Positions 1-5,624 of a DNA stretch of 7,167 bases are shown one piece after another. The notes under the pieces were generated by a model. That model saw nothing but the letters and a program-made list of their open reading frames with translations. It was not told the origin of the DNA and searched no databases. Made by a program: the position numbers and the translations under genes. The stretch's first letter is position 1, and each line of letters opens with the position of its first letter. The DNA is from an uncultured Ruminiclostridium sp. (lineage in GTDB: Bacteria; Bacillota; Clostridia; Oscillospirales; Ruminococcaceae): positions 1 through 7,167 of the forward strand of contig CAJUFF010000103.1 in assembly GCA_910585505.1 (NCBI GenBank), in the 5' to 3' direction.

Positions 1-7
1 TGAAAGA

Positions 8-36
8 TTGAAAAGACGTAATTGTGGGTGTATAAT
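8..36 (+). promoter_or_regulatory. Rightward sigma-A-like promoter in the terminal non-coding region
   Basis: TTGAAA (8-13), a 17-bp spacer and TATAAT (31-36) form a near-consensus housekeeping promoter reading rightward, predicted to start near position 43. No gene follows on this strand: the transcript would run through the two hairpins at 50-65 and 74-103 and then oppose the leftward operon. It could make a short non-coding or antisense RNA, prime complementary-strand synthesis, or be chance in AT-rich DNA. Confidence 0.5.
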
Positions 37-49
37 TAGAGTTAAGGGG

Positions 50-103
50 CGTTTTTGTAAAAACGGTTCCCTCGATTGCGTAAAATTTTCATTTTACGCA
101 ATC
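50..103. other. Two inverted repeats; candidate packaging signal, single-strand origin or terminator
   Basis: GATTGCGTAAAAT (74-86) and ATTTTACGCAATC (91-103) form a perfect 13-bp stem with a 4-nt loop, TTTC on the plus strand and GAAA on the minus strand, where it reads as a GNRA-type tetraloop. A second inverted repeat, CGTTTTT-GT-AAAAACG, lies at 50-65. The larger hairpin begins about 20 nt after the last leftward gene. In Ff phages the packaging hairpin sits just past the last gene, followed by the replication origins. A bidirectional terminator is also possible, although the leftward side lacks an immediate U-tract while the rightward side has ATGTGTATTTTT. The structure is certain; the function is inferred. 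Confidence 0.6.
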
Positions 104-122
104 ATGTGTATTTTTAATTCCC

Positions 123-371
123 TTATGGAAAAACCGTATTGAAAAACGGATCCTTTATAACTTTATCTTGCCGATACCATTCTTTTATTTGCCAGTCAAC
201 GCCGTTCGGACAGAAGCTGCGGCAGTATTTTTTTACAGCGTTGCCTTTCATGTAGTAACAGATCGGGCAAGCTCGGCAGCCAACGTAAAAATCGGCACAC
301 ATGGCACAAAGGCATTTTGCACAATTTTCAAAAATATGGCTGTATTCCGCTAATGCGTATAAATTACTCAT
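123..371 (-). CDS. Cysteine-rich small protein, probably metal-binding
   Basis: This 82-aa protein is the last gene of the leftward operon. I do not recognise a family. It has nine cysteines in the first two thirds, spaced CxxCxCxxC (residues 17-25), CxxCxxC (32-38) and CxxxC (50-54), a pattern suited to binding zinc or an iron-sulfur cluster. There is no signal peptide or membrane segment, so it is expected in the cytoplasm. The ATG at 371 overlaps the rep stop by 8 bases, which implies translational coupling. An AGGAG lies about 11 nt upstream. A longer reading from 404 would overlap rep by 41 bases without better support. By position it could help replication or regulate host or phage genes, but nothing in the sequence decides this. 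Confidence 0.72.
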   Translation of the reverse strand: MSNLYALAEYSHIFENCAKCLCAMCADFYVGCRACPICYYMKGNAVKKYCRSFCPNGVDWQIKEWYRQDKVIKDPFFNTVFP

Positions 372-1398
372 CTTTTTTGTGTCTCCTATCTGAAAGCATT
401 TCAATTACTTTTTTAACATCGTTTTTAAGCTCCGGATGTTCTTTGCAAAAATTATCTACTAACATTCGCTGATTTAAAGTAAGTTCGGATTTTCTATGTA
501 CTATATCGTTCAAAAGCTCTTCAACTCCGTAACACATTAAGAATACCATTATGCTGTTGCCTGCCTGACCCAAAACATAGCTGCATACACGGTCTAAGTT
601 ATAATCTATTTCTTTCTTTGTAAAAAGCTTTACAGCTTCGGCATGATTAAGAAAGTTATCCCACCAGCCAATAACGGAACAGCGTTCGCGGCGTGAATGG
701 TCGAGCCGGATAAACCGGAGGTAATTTCTTAAACATCCCGCATATAATAAACCAATACTTTTGCCGGCAAGACACTGTGTTATAAATTCCAAGGCGCGGT
801 CACGTTTGAAAACAATTTCGGCTCTTATCCAATGATAGTCCAATCCGCCGCGCTCCTGCGCCTTGTCGTAAATCCTAAGCTTTATATCGGATTGATTGCT
901 GCCAAACTGAATAGTAAGCGCGTGTGTCATCGGCTCATCGTTGCCGTTTATTGTAAAGCTGTCAATAAACTGACCGCCTGACCATTTGGACACAAAACGA
1001 TGATGAAGCGTATACTTTGCTATTTTCTGTATATCAAGCAGACCTTTTCCTCCCTCTTTGTCAATGTCATCATAGGCAATATCAAGGCGGGTTATATTAA
1101 ATTCGCCTGCTTTAACATCTTCAAAAAGCTGTATGAATGTTTTGGTTGAAGCCGTTTCAAACTGGCGGCAGCCCTTGCCGGACATTTCAAGCAATACGGA
1201 AGGCTTTTCGGAATCGTTTCCGGTCTGATTGTAATGTATCGAAATGCCGCCAAAGTAAAGGCGGTCGGCATAGCCGTAAAATCCGTGTATGTGCATAAAG
1301 CTTTTTTCATCCAAGCCTAAATACTCTATCAATCCGGCAGGATCATATATTTGAGTAGAGGCTGAAAACCAATCAACCAAAATACAATTATTGTCCAA
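364..1398 (-). CDS. Rolling-circle replication initiator, Rep_trans family
   Basis: This 344-aa protein should nick the phage double-strand origin and start rolling-circle replication. The Rep_trans pattern (the family of phage RstA, pT181-type Rep and the ICE relaxase NicK) is visible in order: an N-terminal VDWFS segment, LLEMSGKGCRQFE (69-81), the acidic metal-site-like RLDIAYDD (104-111), and RIYDKAQERG (175-184) followed by WIRAEIVFKRDRA (190-202). Tyr177 is the best candidate for the nicking tyrosine. The start is TTG at 1398, because MDNNCILVDW matches the usual N-terminus and GGGAG lies 10 nt upstream; no ATG fits. An origin-like hairpin lies about 60 bp upstream. The gene comes late in the operon, after zot, and overlaps the cysteine-rich gene. 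Its length is normal for the family. Confidence 0.9.
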   Translation of the reverse strand: MDNNCILVDWFSASTQIYDPAGLIEYLGLDEKSFMHIHGFYGYADRLYFGGISIHYNQTGNDSEKPSVLLEMSGKGCRQFETASTKTFIQLFEDVKAGEFNITRLDIAYDDIDKEGGKGLLDIQKIAKYTLHHRFVSKWSGGQFIDSFTINGNDEPMTHALTIQFGSNQSDIKLRIYDKAQERGGLDYHWIRAEIVFKRDRALEFITQCLAGKSIGLLYAGCLRNYLRFIRLDHSRRERCSVIGWWDNFLNHAEAVKLFTKKEIDYNLDRVCSYVLGQAGNSIMVFLMCYGVEELLNDIVHRKSELTLNQRMLVDNFCKEHPELKNDVKKVIEMLSDRRHKKDE

Positions 1399-1422
1399 TT
1401 TTTTATATCTCCCGTAAATACC

Positions 1423-1428
1423 TTTATA
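1423..1428 (-). promoter_or_regulatory. Possible -10 element for rep
   Basis: TATAAA on the minus strand lies about 25 bp upstream of the rep TTG, between the origin hairpin and the gene. No convincing -35 is found 16-18 bp upstream. It could give rep its own short transcript, separate from the long operon. The support is weak. Confidence 0.2.
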
Positions 1429-1453
1429 GTGCGTGTTTGAAACGTATTTGACT

Positions 1454-1491
1454 GGTGTTAGTACCCACCTGTTAGCATAGGTGGGTACACC
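1454..1491 (-). other. Candidate double-strand replication origin (Rep nick hairpin)
   Basis: GTACCCACCT (1461-1470) and AGGTGGGTAC (1479-1488) form a perfect 10-bp inverted repeat with an 8-nt loop. An alternative fold pairs GGTGT (1454-1458) with ACACC (1487-1491) and leaves a 4-nt bulge. On the minus strand, the coding sense, the loop and right arm read ATGCTAACAGGTGGGT. As I remember it, the ICEBs1 oriT nicked by NicK, another Rep_trans protein, is a GC-rich inverted repeat with GCTAACAGGGGGGT at the same place. A second CTAACA follows 3' of the stem. The position just upstream of rep fits a dso. The rest of 1399-1572 holds only the rep ribosome site, a GGGTTTTACCC dyad and an AT-rich imperfect inverted repeat (about 1541-1565). 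Confidence 0.72.
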
Positions 1492-1572
1492 GCTTTCAGC
1501 AGCCTGTTTTTAAATTTTTTTGCGTTCGGGTTTTACCCTTTAATAATATGTCACGTATAATATTAAACCTCA

Positions 1573-1701
1573 TTATTTATTTGAATTTCTTTCCGCTTTC
1601 TTAGCGTCTTTAATACGCTTTTTCTTGCGAATTCCGTAAGCAATATACGCAATAAGGATAAAGGCGGATATTACATTTAGAACAATCCATAACGGACTCA
1701 T
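1573..1701 (-). CDS. 42-aa single-span membrane peptide
   Basis: This small gene lies between zot and the origin hairpin. The ATG at 1701 has an excellent Shine-Dalgarno, AAAGGAGG, 7 nt upstream, and the frame ends in TAA at 1575-1573. The product starts MSPLWIVLNVISAFILIAY: residues 4-23 form one membrane span, followed by a strongly basic tail (RKKKRIKDAKKAERNSNK). This predicts a short outside N-terminus and a cytoplasmic C-terminus. Size and topology resemble the Ff tip proteins pVII and pIX, and a basic inner tail could touch packaged DNA. However, the position after zot differs from Ff, and I do not recognise a family. It could instead be an assembly partner of Zot. The good ribosome site and operon position make it a likely real gene. 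Confidence 0.72.
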   Translation of the reverse strand: MSPLWIVLNVISAFILIAYIAYGIRKKKRIKDAKKAERNSNK

Positions 1702-1743
1702 TGTGCAGCCTCCTTTCCGCAATTGATTTCGACCGCCGCCGAG

Positions 1744-2616
1744 CTAAAGCTTCCGGCGGCGGTCGGAAACTTCAATTGCAATATTCTGATGGGCGGGTTC
1801 CTGCTTGAATGGCGAAGCGGTATAACCGCCGTTGGCTTGCCGGAGAATTTTCTGCCATGTATCGTAGGAGCTGCGGAGTTCTTCGTCATGGACAAAGAAA
1901 TAGGTGCCGAGCTTCCGTGTTTTCAGGCGGTCAATTTTGCCGTCATCATCTACAGAAGGTTTTCGTTTTCTGACGAAGGTTAGACAGCCTGCAAAGGTTA
2001 TAGGCTCATAAAGAAAATTGATTTGCTCCCGAAGCGGCTTGGCCATTCTCTGAAACCTCTGACTTGTGCCCATTATAATTTTGTGCTGCTTCCGCTGCTG
2101 GCAAATTTCCTGTATCATTTCCGGCGGAAAGTCCTTGCTTTCATTGGTGCTGAACCAGTTTTGAATCTCGTCAAGGGCTATTATAATTCCATGTTTGCCG
2201 TTTTCCGTGAAAACTATGTCTTTCCAGTCCTTGACAAGACCGTCGGAAAATTCACAGTCGAAATTTGATAATATTTTTACTTTGGGATACTTTTGCTTAA
2301 GCTCGCGCAGTCTTGCAGCCAATGCCACGGTTTTACCGCTTCCCTGTTCTCCGCAATAACAGTGGAAGCCGTTATGGGGGAATTCGTCAGGATCCCGGTT
2401 GAGTATATCACGTGCCAGAGCTTCCGGGAAATCTTTCAGCAGTCTTTTAAGTATGCCGCGGCGAATATATGTACTCGGTGTATCAGATTTTTTTATCTTT
2501 TTATGCTCGTGTATTGATATGTAGATAAATTGAATTACGAAGCTTAAAAAGACAGAAGCAAGAAATACAAGAATAAGTATAGGGATAAGGTTAAAGACTG
2601 AATTTATTATATTCAT
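1744..2616 (-). CDS. zot: Zot/pI-like filamentous phage assembly ATPase
   Basis: This 290-aa homologue of the Ff pI and CTX Zot proteins is the inner-membrane ATPase that drives phage extrusion. Residues 9-35 are a strong N-terminal membrane span, followed by a basic stretch. The P-loop domain has Walker A GEQGSGKT (89-96) and Walker B IIIALDEIQNWF (144-155), then a QRKQHKIIMGTSQRF segment (174-188) typical of the family. Classic Gram-negative Zot/pI proteins have their single span after the ATPase domain and a periplasmic tail. Here the span is N-terminal and the C-terminus is soluble and basic, a layout suited to a host with no outer membrane or secretin. The ATG at 2616 follows AGGAG by 8 nt, and that site overlaps the stop of the pVI-like gene, so the two are probably coupled. 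Confidence 0.93.
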   Translation of the reverse strand: MNIINSVFNLIPILILVFLASVFLSFVIQFIYISIHEHKKIKKSDTPSTYIRRGILKRLLKDFPEALARDILNRDPDEFPHNGFHCYCGEQGSGKTVALAARLRELKQKYPKVKILSNFDCEFSDGLVKDWKDIVFTENGKHGIIIALDEIQNWFSTNESKDFPPEMIQEICQQRKQHKIIMGTSQRFQRMAKPLREQINFLYEPITFAGCLTFVRKRKPSVDDDGKIDRLKTRKLGTYFFVHDEELRSSYDTWQKILRQANGGYTASPFKQEPAHQNIAIEVSDRRRKL

Positions 2617-2627
2617 AGATTATACTC

Positions 2628-2960
2628 CTATTTTTTAAAAGAAAAAGGTAAGAAACTTTTAACAAAAGATAAAGCACCGTTTAATGCTCTGACAGAAATC
2701 ATAATAAACCAATAACCAAGAACGAATGTTATTATAGGCATATATAGTCGTAATGGAAGAATATAACCTGCAAAACGTGTCAAGCTGTCTAAGGCAAGAT
2801 ATATTTCATCAGGTATAGCAAAATAGAGGGACTGAATCGAGGTTATAATATTATCAAAATTTGTCCTGAATCCGTAAAAAAAACCGCCGAAAATATCTTG
2901 AAACCAATTGTATATAGTTGATATAATATTTTGAATAAACAAAGTTATTTTTTCAAACAT
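2628..2960 (-). CDS. pVI-like minor coat / membrane protein
   Basis: This 110-aa hydrophobic protein sits between the adsorption protein and Zot, exactly where Ff phages encode pVI (112 aa), which caps the pIII end of the virion. Hydrophobic or amphipathic stretches lie at residues 5-30 and 40-50, with the strongest span at 66-91, followed by a basic C-terminus ending FKK. I start it at ATG 2960 because GAGG, overlapping the TGA stop of the preceding gene, sits 5 nt upstream. The upstream alternative is a TTG at 2981 inside the adsorption gene with poor spacing. The assignment rests on length, hydrophobicity and position rather than on recognisable sequence identity. Confidence 0.78.
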   Translation of the reverse strand: MFEKITLFIQNIISTIYNWFQDIFGGFFYGFRTNFDNIITSIQSLYFAIPDEIYLALDSLTRFAGYILPLRLYMPIITFVLGYWFIMISVRALNGALSFVKSFLPFSFKK

Positions 2961-2967
2961 ATAAACC

Positions 2968-4989
2968 TCACATTGAAGCAAAAGGACCGGAACCGTATAA
3001 AGTAGGCAATCGCCTGATAAGGCGCATTACAAAAAAACCGTATATAATAACAGCTAAAATATACCGTATGAGGTCAATAACCTTTATTTCAACTGCAAAT
3101 ATAGATTTATCCACCATATTTTCATTAGTAAGTTTTGTTTCAAGAATAGAGAAATCAAAAGGATTATAAACCTCTTTTACTCCGTCACCGTTTGAATCCC
3201 AGTAAAAGCTAAAATTGGGCGGCTCTAAAACATCATCATAATTAAAAAGATTGTTTATTAGCTTTTTACATTGCTCATATAAGGGAAACTGTTCGGTATA
3301 GTGTTCTATAATATCGCCGGGAGTATAGTCAAAACTGACTTTAGGAGCTGTCATTCCATCAAAAAGTGTATCTTTAAATGCGGTAATAAAATCAGATAAT
3401 GAATCTGTAATCGACTTGATATTTGCACCTATACTTTCAATATCGAGCGAATTTATATAGTCATTAAGCCCCTGAAGCTGACCAAGAACATCGCCGAGTA
3501 TTGCTTCCCTGTCCTCGTCTCCTTGTTTTAACCCGTCCAAAGTCGTTTCAAGCTGCTGAATGTATTCGCCTAAGCCCTCGATGTTTAAGCCTTTGAGGTA
3601 TTCAAGAATCGCTTTAAGCTGTTCGGTCGAAGCTGCTATATTTTCATTGGTTATGTCTCCCTGCTCAAGCAGCTTGTCAAATTCGGATAACAGGCTTTCT
3701 ATACTATGGGTAACTCCGTCCAGACCCTCAAGGTAGATTTGTCCGTTTTCTATTACCAAATTGGATTGCTCCAACATTTCCTCGTATGTAATTCCCTGCT
3801 GTTTGGATAATGCGTAGATTGCTTTTTCTATATCAGATAGATCTGAATAGGTTGTATTTGTGCCGCCTTGTACCGGATTTTCCGTGCCGGTTAGCATTTT
3901 CGCGGCGGTTTCCAGTGTAACATCGGAAGGATTTCCGATAAAATAGCCTACTGACGCAATATCTAAGGATAAAATATTGTTGGCTTCCATTAAAGAACCG
4001 TCAAGGTTACATTTAAATTTAAAAGTTGCTTCGTCATTTGTAAAATTTGTAGAATTAACAGAAGTATGCTCCAGTTTATCGGAAAATAAAACAGGATAAG
4101 AAGTTAATTTCGGATAGCTAACTATAAATTGATTACGATCAAGTCGTTTAAGGATATCTACGGTAGATAAATAAAACGCACAACATAAAATGCCATTTTT
4201 TTCGTAAAATTGAAAAGCCCTGTACGAGTCTTTACCCTCACGAACAGATATAGAATATTCAGACGTATAATTTGACACGCTTAATCTAACATAAGGAGAA
4301 GTTCCACTTTTATAACTAAAAAAAACGTGAGAATCCATAGAGTAAATTATATTATCAGTCGTTATTATAAAAGGCTTATAATAAGCGTAAATATTTCCCT
4401 TGTGTTCAATCTTTATGTCGGTTAAATCATTGACAATTTTATATTCCAATCCCAAATAATCAAACACTTCAACGGTAGATTCGGCGTAGGTAGTGGTTAC
4501 CTTCTGTGGCTTGCCGTTTACGGTGGTTATTCCCATGGTTATACCTGCGGCAGCTCCTGAACCGATAACATCTTTAACGCCGCTTGAAACACAGTCGGAA
4601 TAAGCTTCGGAAGATAAAGAAGATGATGTATCGGTTGATGATATTTCGTTGTTTTTAACTTTATTGTTATATTGGGCAACAGCAGCGTCAACAACAGCGT
4701 CCATTTGCTGATTATCTGATAAAGGGTGATAGGAAAATAAACCCTCTTCATCTTTGGTAAAGGAATCGGCAAAATAATTGGATTCAACAAATTCGCTCAA
4801 TTCTTTAATGACTTCAACGGTAAGGCATGATGCAATACCTGTCGCAATGGCGGCTATAATGTAAAGACCTGCGTCAAGTGCTACGGCTGCACCCACTCCG
4901 GCAGCCTCCACTTTTTTATATGAAGAAAAAAACAGCGCGGTGGCACTGATAACCAGTGTCAAAGCTACTGTTTTAACAAATGCTTTCAT
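2968..4989 (-). CDS. Adsorption / receptor-binding protein (pIII-like)
   Basis: This 673-aa virion-tip protein should bind the host and release the phage from the membrane at the end of assembly. Residues 1-29 are a Sec signal peptide with likely cleavage after V-E-A29. A second hydrophobic stretch covers about 32-60. Residues 190-345 form a beta-rich domain encoded by notably AT-rich DNA. Residues 380-545 are predominantly helical or coiled-coil, with a repeat of about 46-47 residues (LEQGD at 441, LKQGD at 487; NIEGLG at 469, DIESIG at 516). Residues 598-609 resemble a calcium-binding loop. A single span at about 641-658 is followed by RLIRR, giving the anchored, C-terminus-inside topology of pIII. 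The start at 4989 has GGGGGTGA 4 nt upstream. Its place between the coat and pVI-like genes matches Ff. The sequence itself is unlike Ff pIII, as usual for these fast-changing proteins. Confidence 0.85.
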   Translation of the reverse strand: MKAFVKTVALTLVISATALFFSSYKKVEAAGVGAAVALDAGLYIIAAIATGIASCLTVEVIKELSEFVESNYFADSFTKDEEGLFSYHPLSDNQQMDAVVDAAVAQYNNKVKNNEISSTDTSSSLSSEAYSDCVSSGVKDVIGSGAAAGITMGITTVNGKPQKVTTTYAESTVEVFDYLGLEYKIVNDLTDIKIEHKGNIYAYYKPFIITTDNIIYSMDSHVFFSYKSGTSPYVRLSVSNYTSEYSISVREGKDSYRAFQFYEKNGILCCAFYLSTVDILKRLDRNQFIVSYPKLTSYPVLFSDKLEHTSVNSTNFTNDEATFKFKCNLDGSLMEANNILSLDIASVGYFIGNPSDVTLETAAKMLTGTENPVQGGTNTTYSDLSDIEKAIYALSKQQGITYEEMLEQSNLVIENGQIYLEGLDGVTHSIESLLSEFDKLLEQGDITNENIAASTEQLKAILEYLKGLNIEGLGEYIQQLETTLDGLKQGDEDREAILGDVLGQLQGLNDYINSLDIESIGANIKSITDSLSDFITAFKDTLFDGMTAPKVSFDYTPGDIIEHYTEQFPLYEQCKKLINNLFNYDDVLEPPNFSFYWDSNGDGVKEVYNPFDFSILETKLTNENMVDKSIFAVEIKVIDLIRYILAVIIYGFFVMRLIRRLPTLYGSGPFASM

Positions 4990-5007
4990 TTTATCACCCC
5001 CACATTT

Positions 5008-5151
5008 TTAAGATATATCCATAAAAGGAGCCGCGCCGATAACGATACCGGCATAAGAACCATTCACACGTGAATCGGCGGAACAGGAGCAGAGAACGGA
5101 CAGGCATATAACTGATATTGCCGCGATAAGAAGTATTTTTGTTTTTTTCAT
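5008..5151 (-). CDS. 47-aa lipoprotein between coat and adsorption genes
   Basis: The product begins MKKTKILLIAAISVICLSVL and continues CSCSADS. It has a basic N-terminus, a hydrophobic core and an L-C-S-C lipobox with Cys23 as the lipidated residue. This leaves a mature peptide of only about 25 residues (CSADSRVNGSYAGIV and on) tethered to the outer face of the membrane. It ends 18 nt before the adsorption gene. A second in-frame ATG at 5157 is possible; I prefer 5151 because GAAAGGA then lies 10 nt away instead of 4, closer to the 6-8 nt of neighbouring genes. Ff phages have no gene here. Candidate roles are superinfection exclusion, help in assembling the adsorption tip, or a structural component. 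None is proven and I recognise no family. Confidence 0.72.
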   Translation of the reverse strand: MKKTKILLIAAISVICLSVLCSCSADSRVNGSYAGIVIGAAPFMDIS

Positions 5152-5170
5152 TGTCATTTTTTCCTTTCAT

Positions 5171-5230
5171 AATGCCGTTTTTTAAACCGACTAAACGGTA
5201 GCCGGCTTAAAAGGCGGCATTAACCGCCTT
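5171..5230 (-). terminator. Terminator-like hairpin after the coat gene, with a competing fold
   Basis: Eight bases or less after the coat stop, the leftward RNA can form a 7-bp stem AAGGCGG-TTAATG-CCGCCTT (5230-5211) followed by a short T run (TTTT ending at 5209). This resembles a weak intrinsic terminator. Ff phages also end most coat transcripts just after gene VIII. The 3' half of this stem can instead join a longer fold: AATGCCG (5221-5215) with CGGCATT (5177-5171), two C-A mismatches, TTTTAA with TTAAAA, and an inner ACCG/CGGT stem. That fold ends 3 bases before the lipoprotein ribosome site. The two folds exclude each other. Confidence 0.6.
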
Positions 5231-5235
5231 GGGGA

Positions 5236-5541
5236 TTAGGCACCGTGAAGCAAACCAAACAAGAAACTAATGCCTTTGCGGAAAGCAAGAATACCTACAA
5301 CTGTGGGGAGGCATACAGGCAAAAGTGCCGTCATTTGTGTGACAATGCCGTTAAGCATATCAGCGGTGACACTGTCGGCGATGGTGGGAATGGTAACTTG
5401 TGAACCCCCGCTTTCCGCCGCGCTTACTCCGGCAGACATGAGAGCGGAAGAAGCTGCTGCTGCCGAGGCAACGGCAGTTGTTTTCTTGTCGTTCAGCTTT
5501 TCAAGAACAAACAAAGCTTTTTCTTTAAATTTTGCGTTCAT
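5236..5541 (-). CDS. Major coat protein precursor (pVIII-like)
   Basis: This 101-aa precursor is processed into the protein that forms the filament tube. A basic N-terminus (residues 1-20) and an Ala/Ser-rich core (21-41) end in V-S-A41, followed by AESGG, a good signal peptidase I site that leaves about 60 residues. Compare Ff pVIII, whose mature form also begins with AE. The mature part has a mildly acidic N-terminal segment (E43, D56, D61), a membrane span at about 64-86 containing PVCLP, and then R88-K89 and a short hydrophobic tail, so the basic residues can face the DNA. The ATG at 5541 has GAAAGGA 8 nt upstream. The gene has its own possible promoter upstream and a terminator-like hairpin downstream, matching the need for very high expression. 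Confidence 0.88.
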   Translation of the reverse strand: MNAKFKEKALFVLEKLNDKKTTAVASAAAASSALMSAGVSAAESGGSQVTIPTIADSVTADMLNGIVTQMTALLPVCLPTVVGILAFRKGISFLFGLLHGA

Positions 5542-5578
5542 TTTTTCAGTCCTTTCATTTTAAATTATGTTAGTTTAC

Positions 5579-5624
5579 ACCTTGCAAGGTTTTGTATTAT
5601 ATGGCGGTGTTAAACTCCGCCGAA
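5579..5624 (-). promoter_or_regulatory. Possible coat-gene promoter with palindrome at the start site
   Basis: A consensus TATAAT reads leftward at 5601-5596, between the 87-aa gene and the coat gene. The -35 at 17 bp (TTCGGC, 5624-5619) is weak. The predicted start near 5589 falls inside a perfect 12-bp palindrome, ACCTTGCAAGGT (5579-5590), which could be an operator. Ff phages also place a strong promoter before gene VIII. A GGCGG/CCGCC hairpin around the preceding stop codon (5603-5621) overlaps the region. Confidence 0.35.

Noticed and set aside
1..40. Possible dif-like XerCD site around GGTGTATAATTAGAGTTAAG
   Set aside because: Only parts of the two arms resemble dif and the spacing between them is too short; the TATAAT is better explained as a promoter -10.
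372..404. Upstream start for the cysteine-rich gene giving 93 aa
   Set aside because: It overlaps rep by 41 bases; the ATG at 371 gives the usual short coupling overlap and has AGGAG upstream.
1723..2517. Rightward open frames across the zot gene
   Set aside because: They lie wholly opposite a well-supported Walker-motif gene, show no family motifs, and are shadows of its codon use.
2961..2981. TTG start adding seven residues to the pVI-like protein
   Set aside because: It lies inside the adsorption gene without a good ribosome site, while the ATG at 2960 has GAGG 5 nt upstream.
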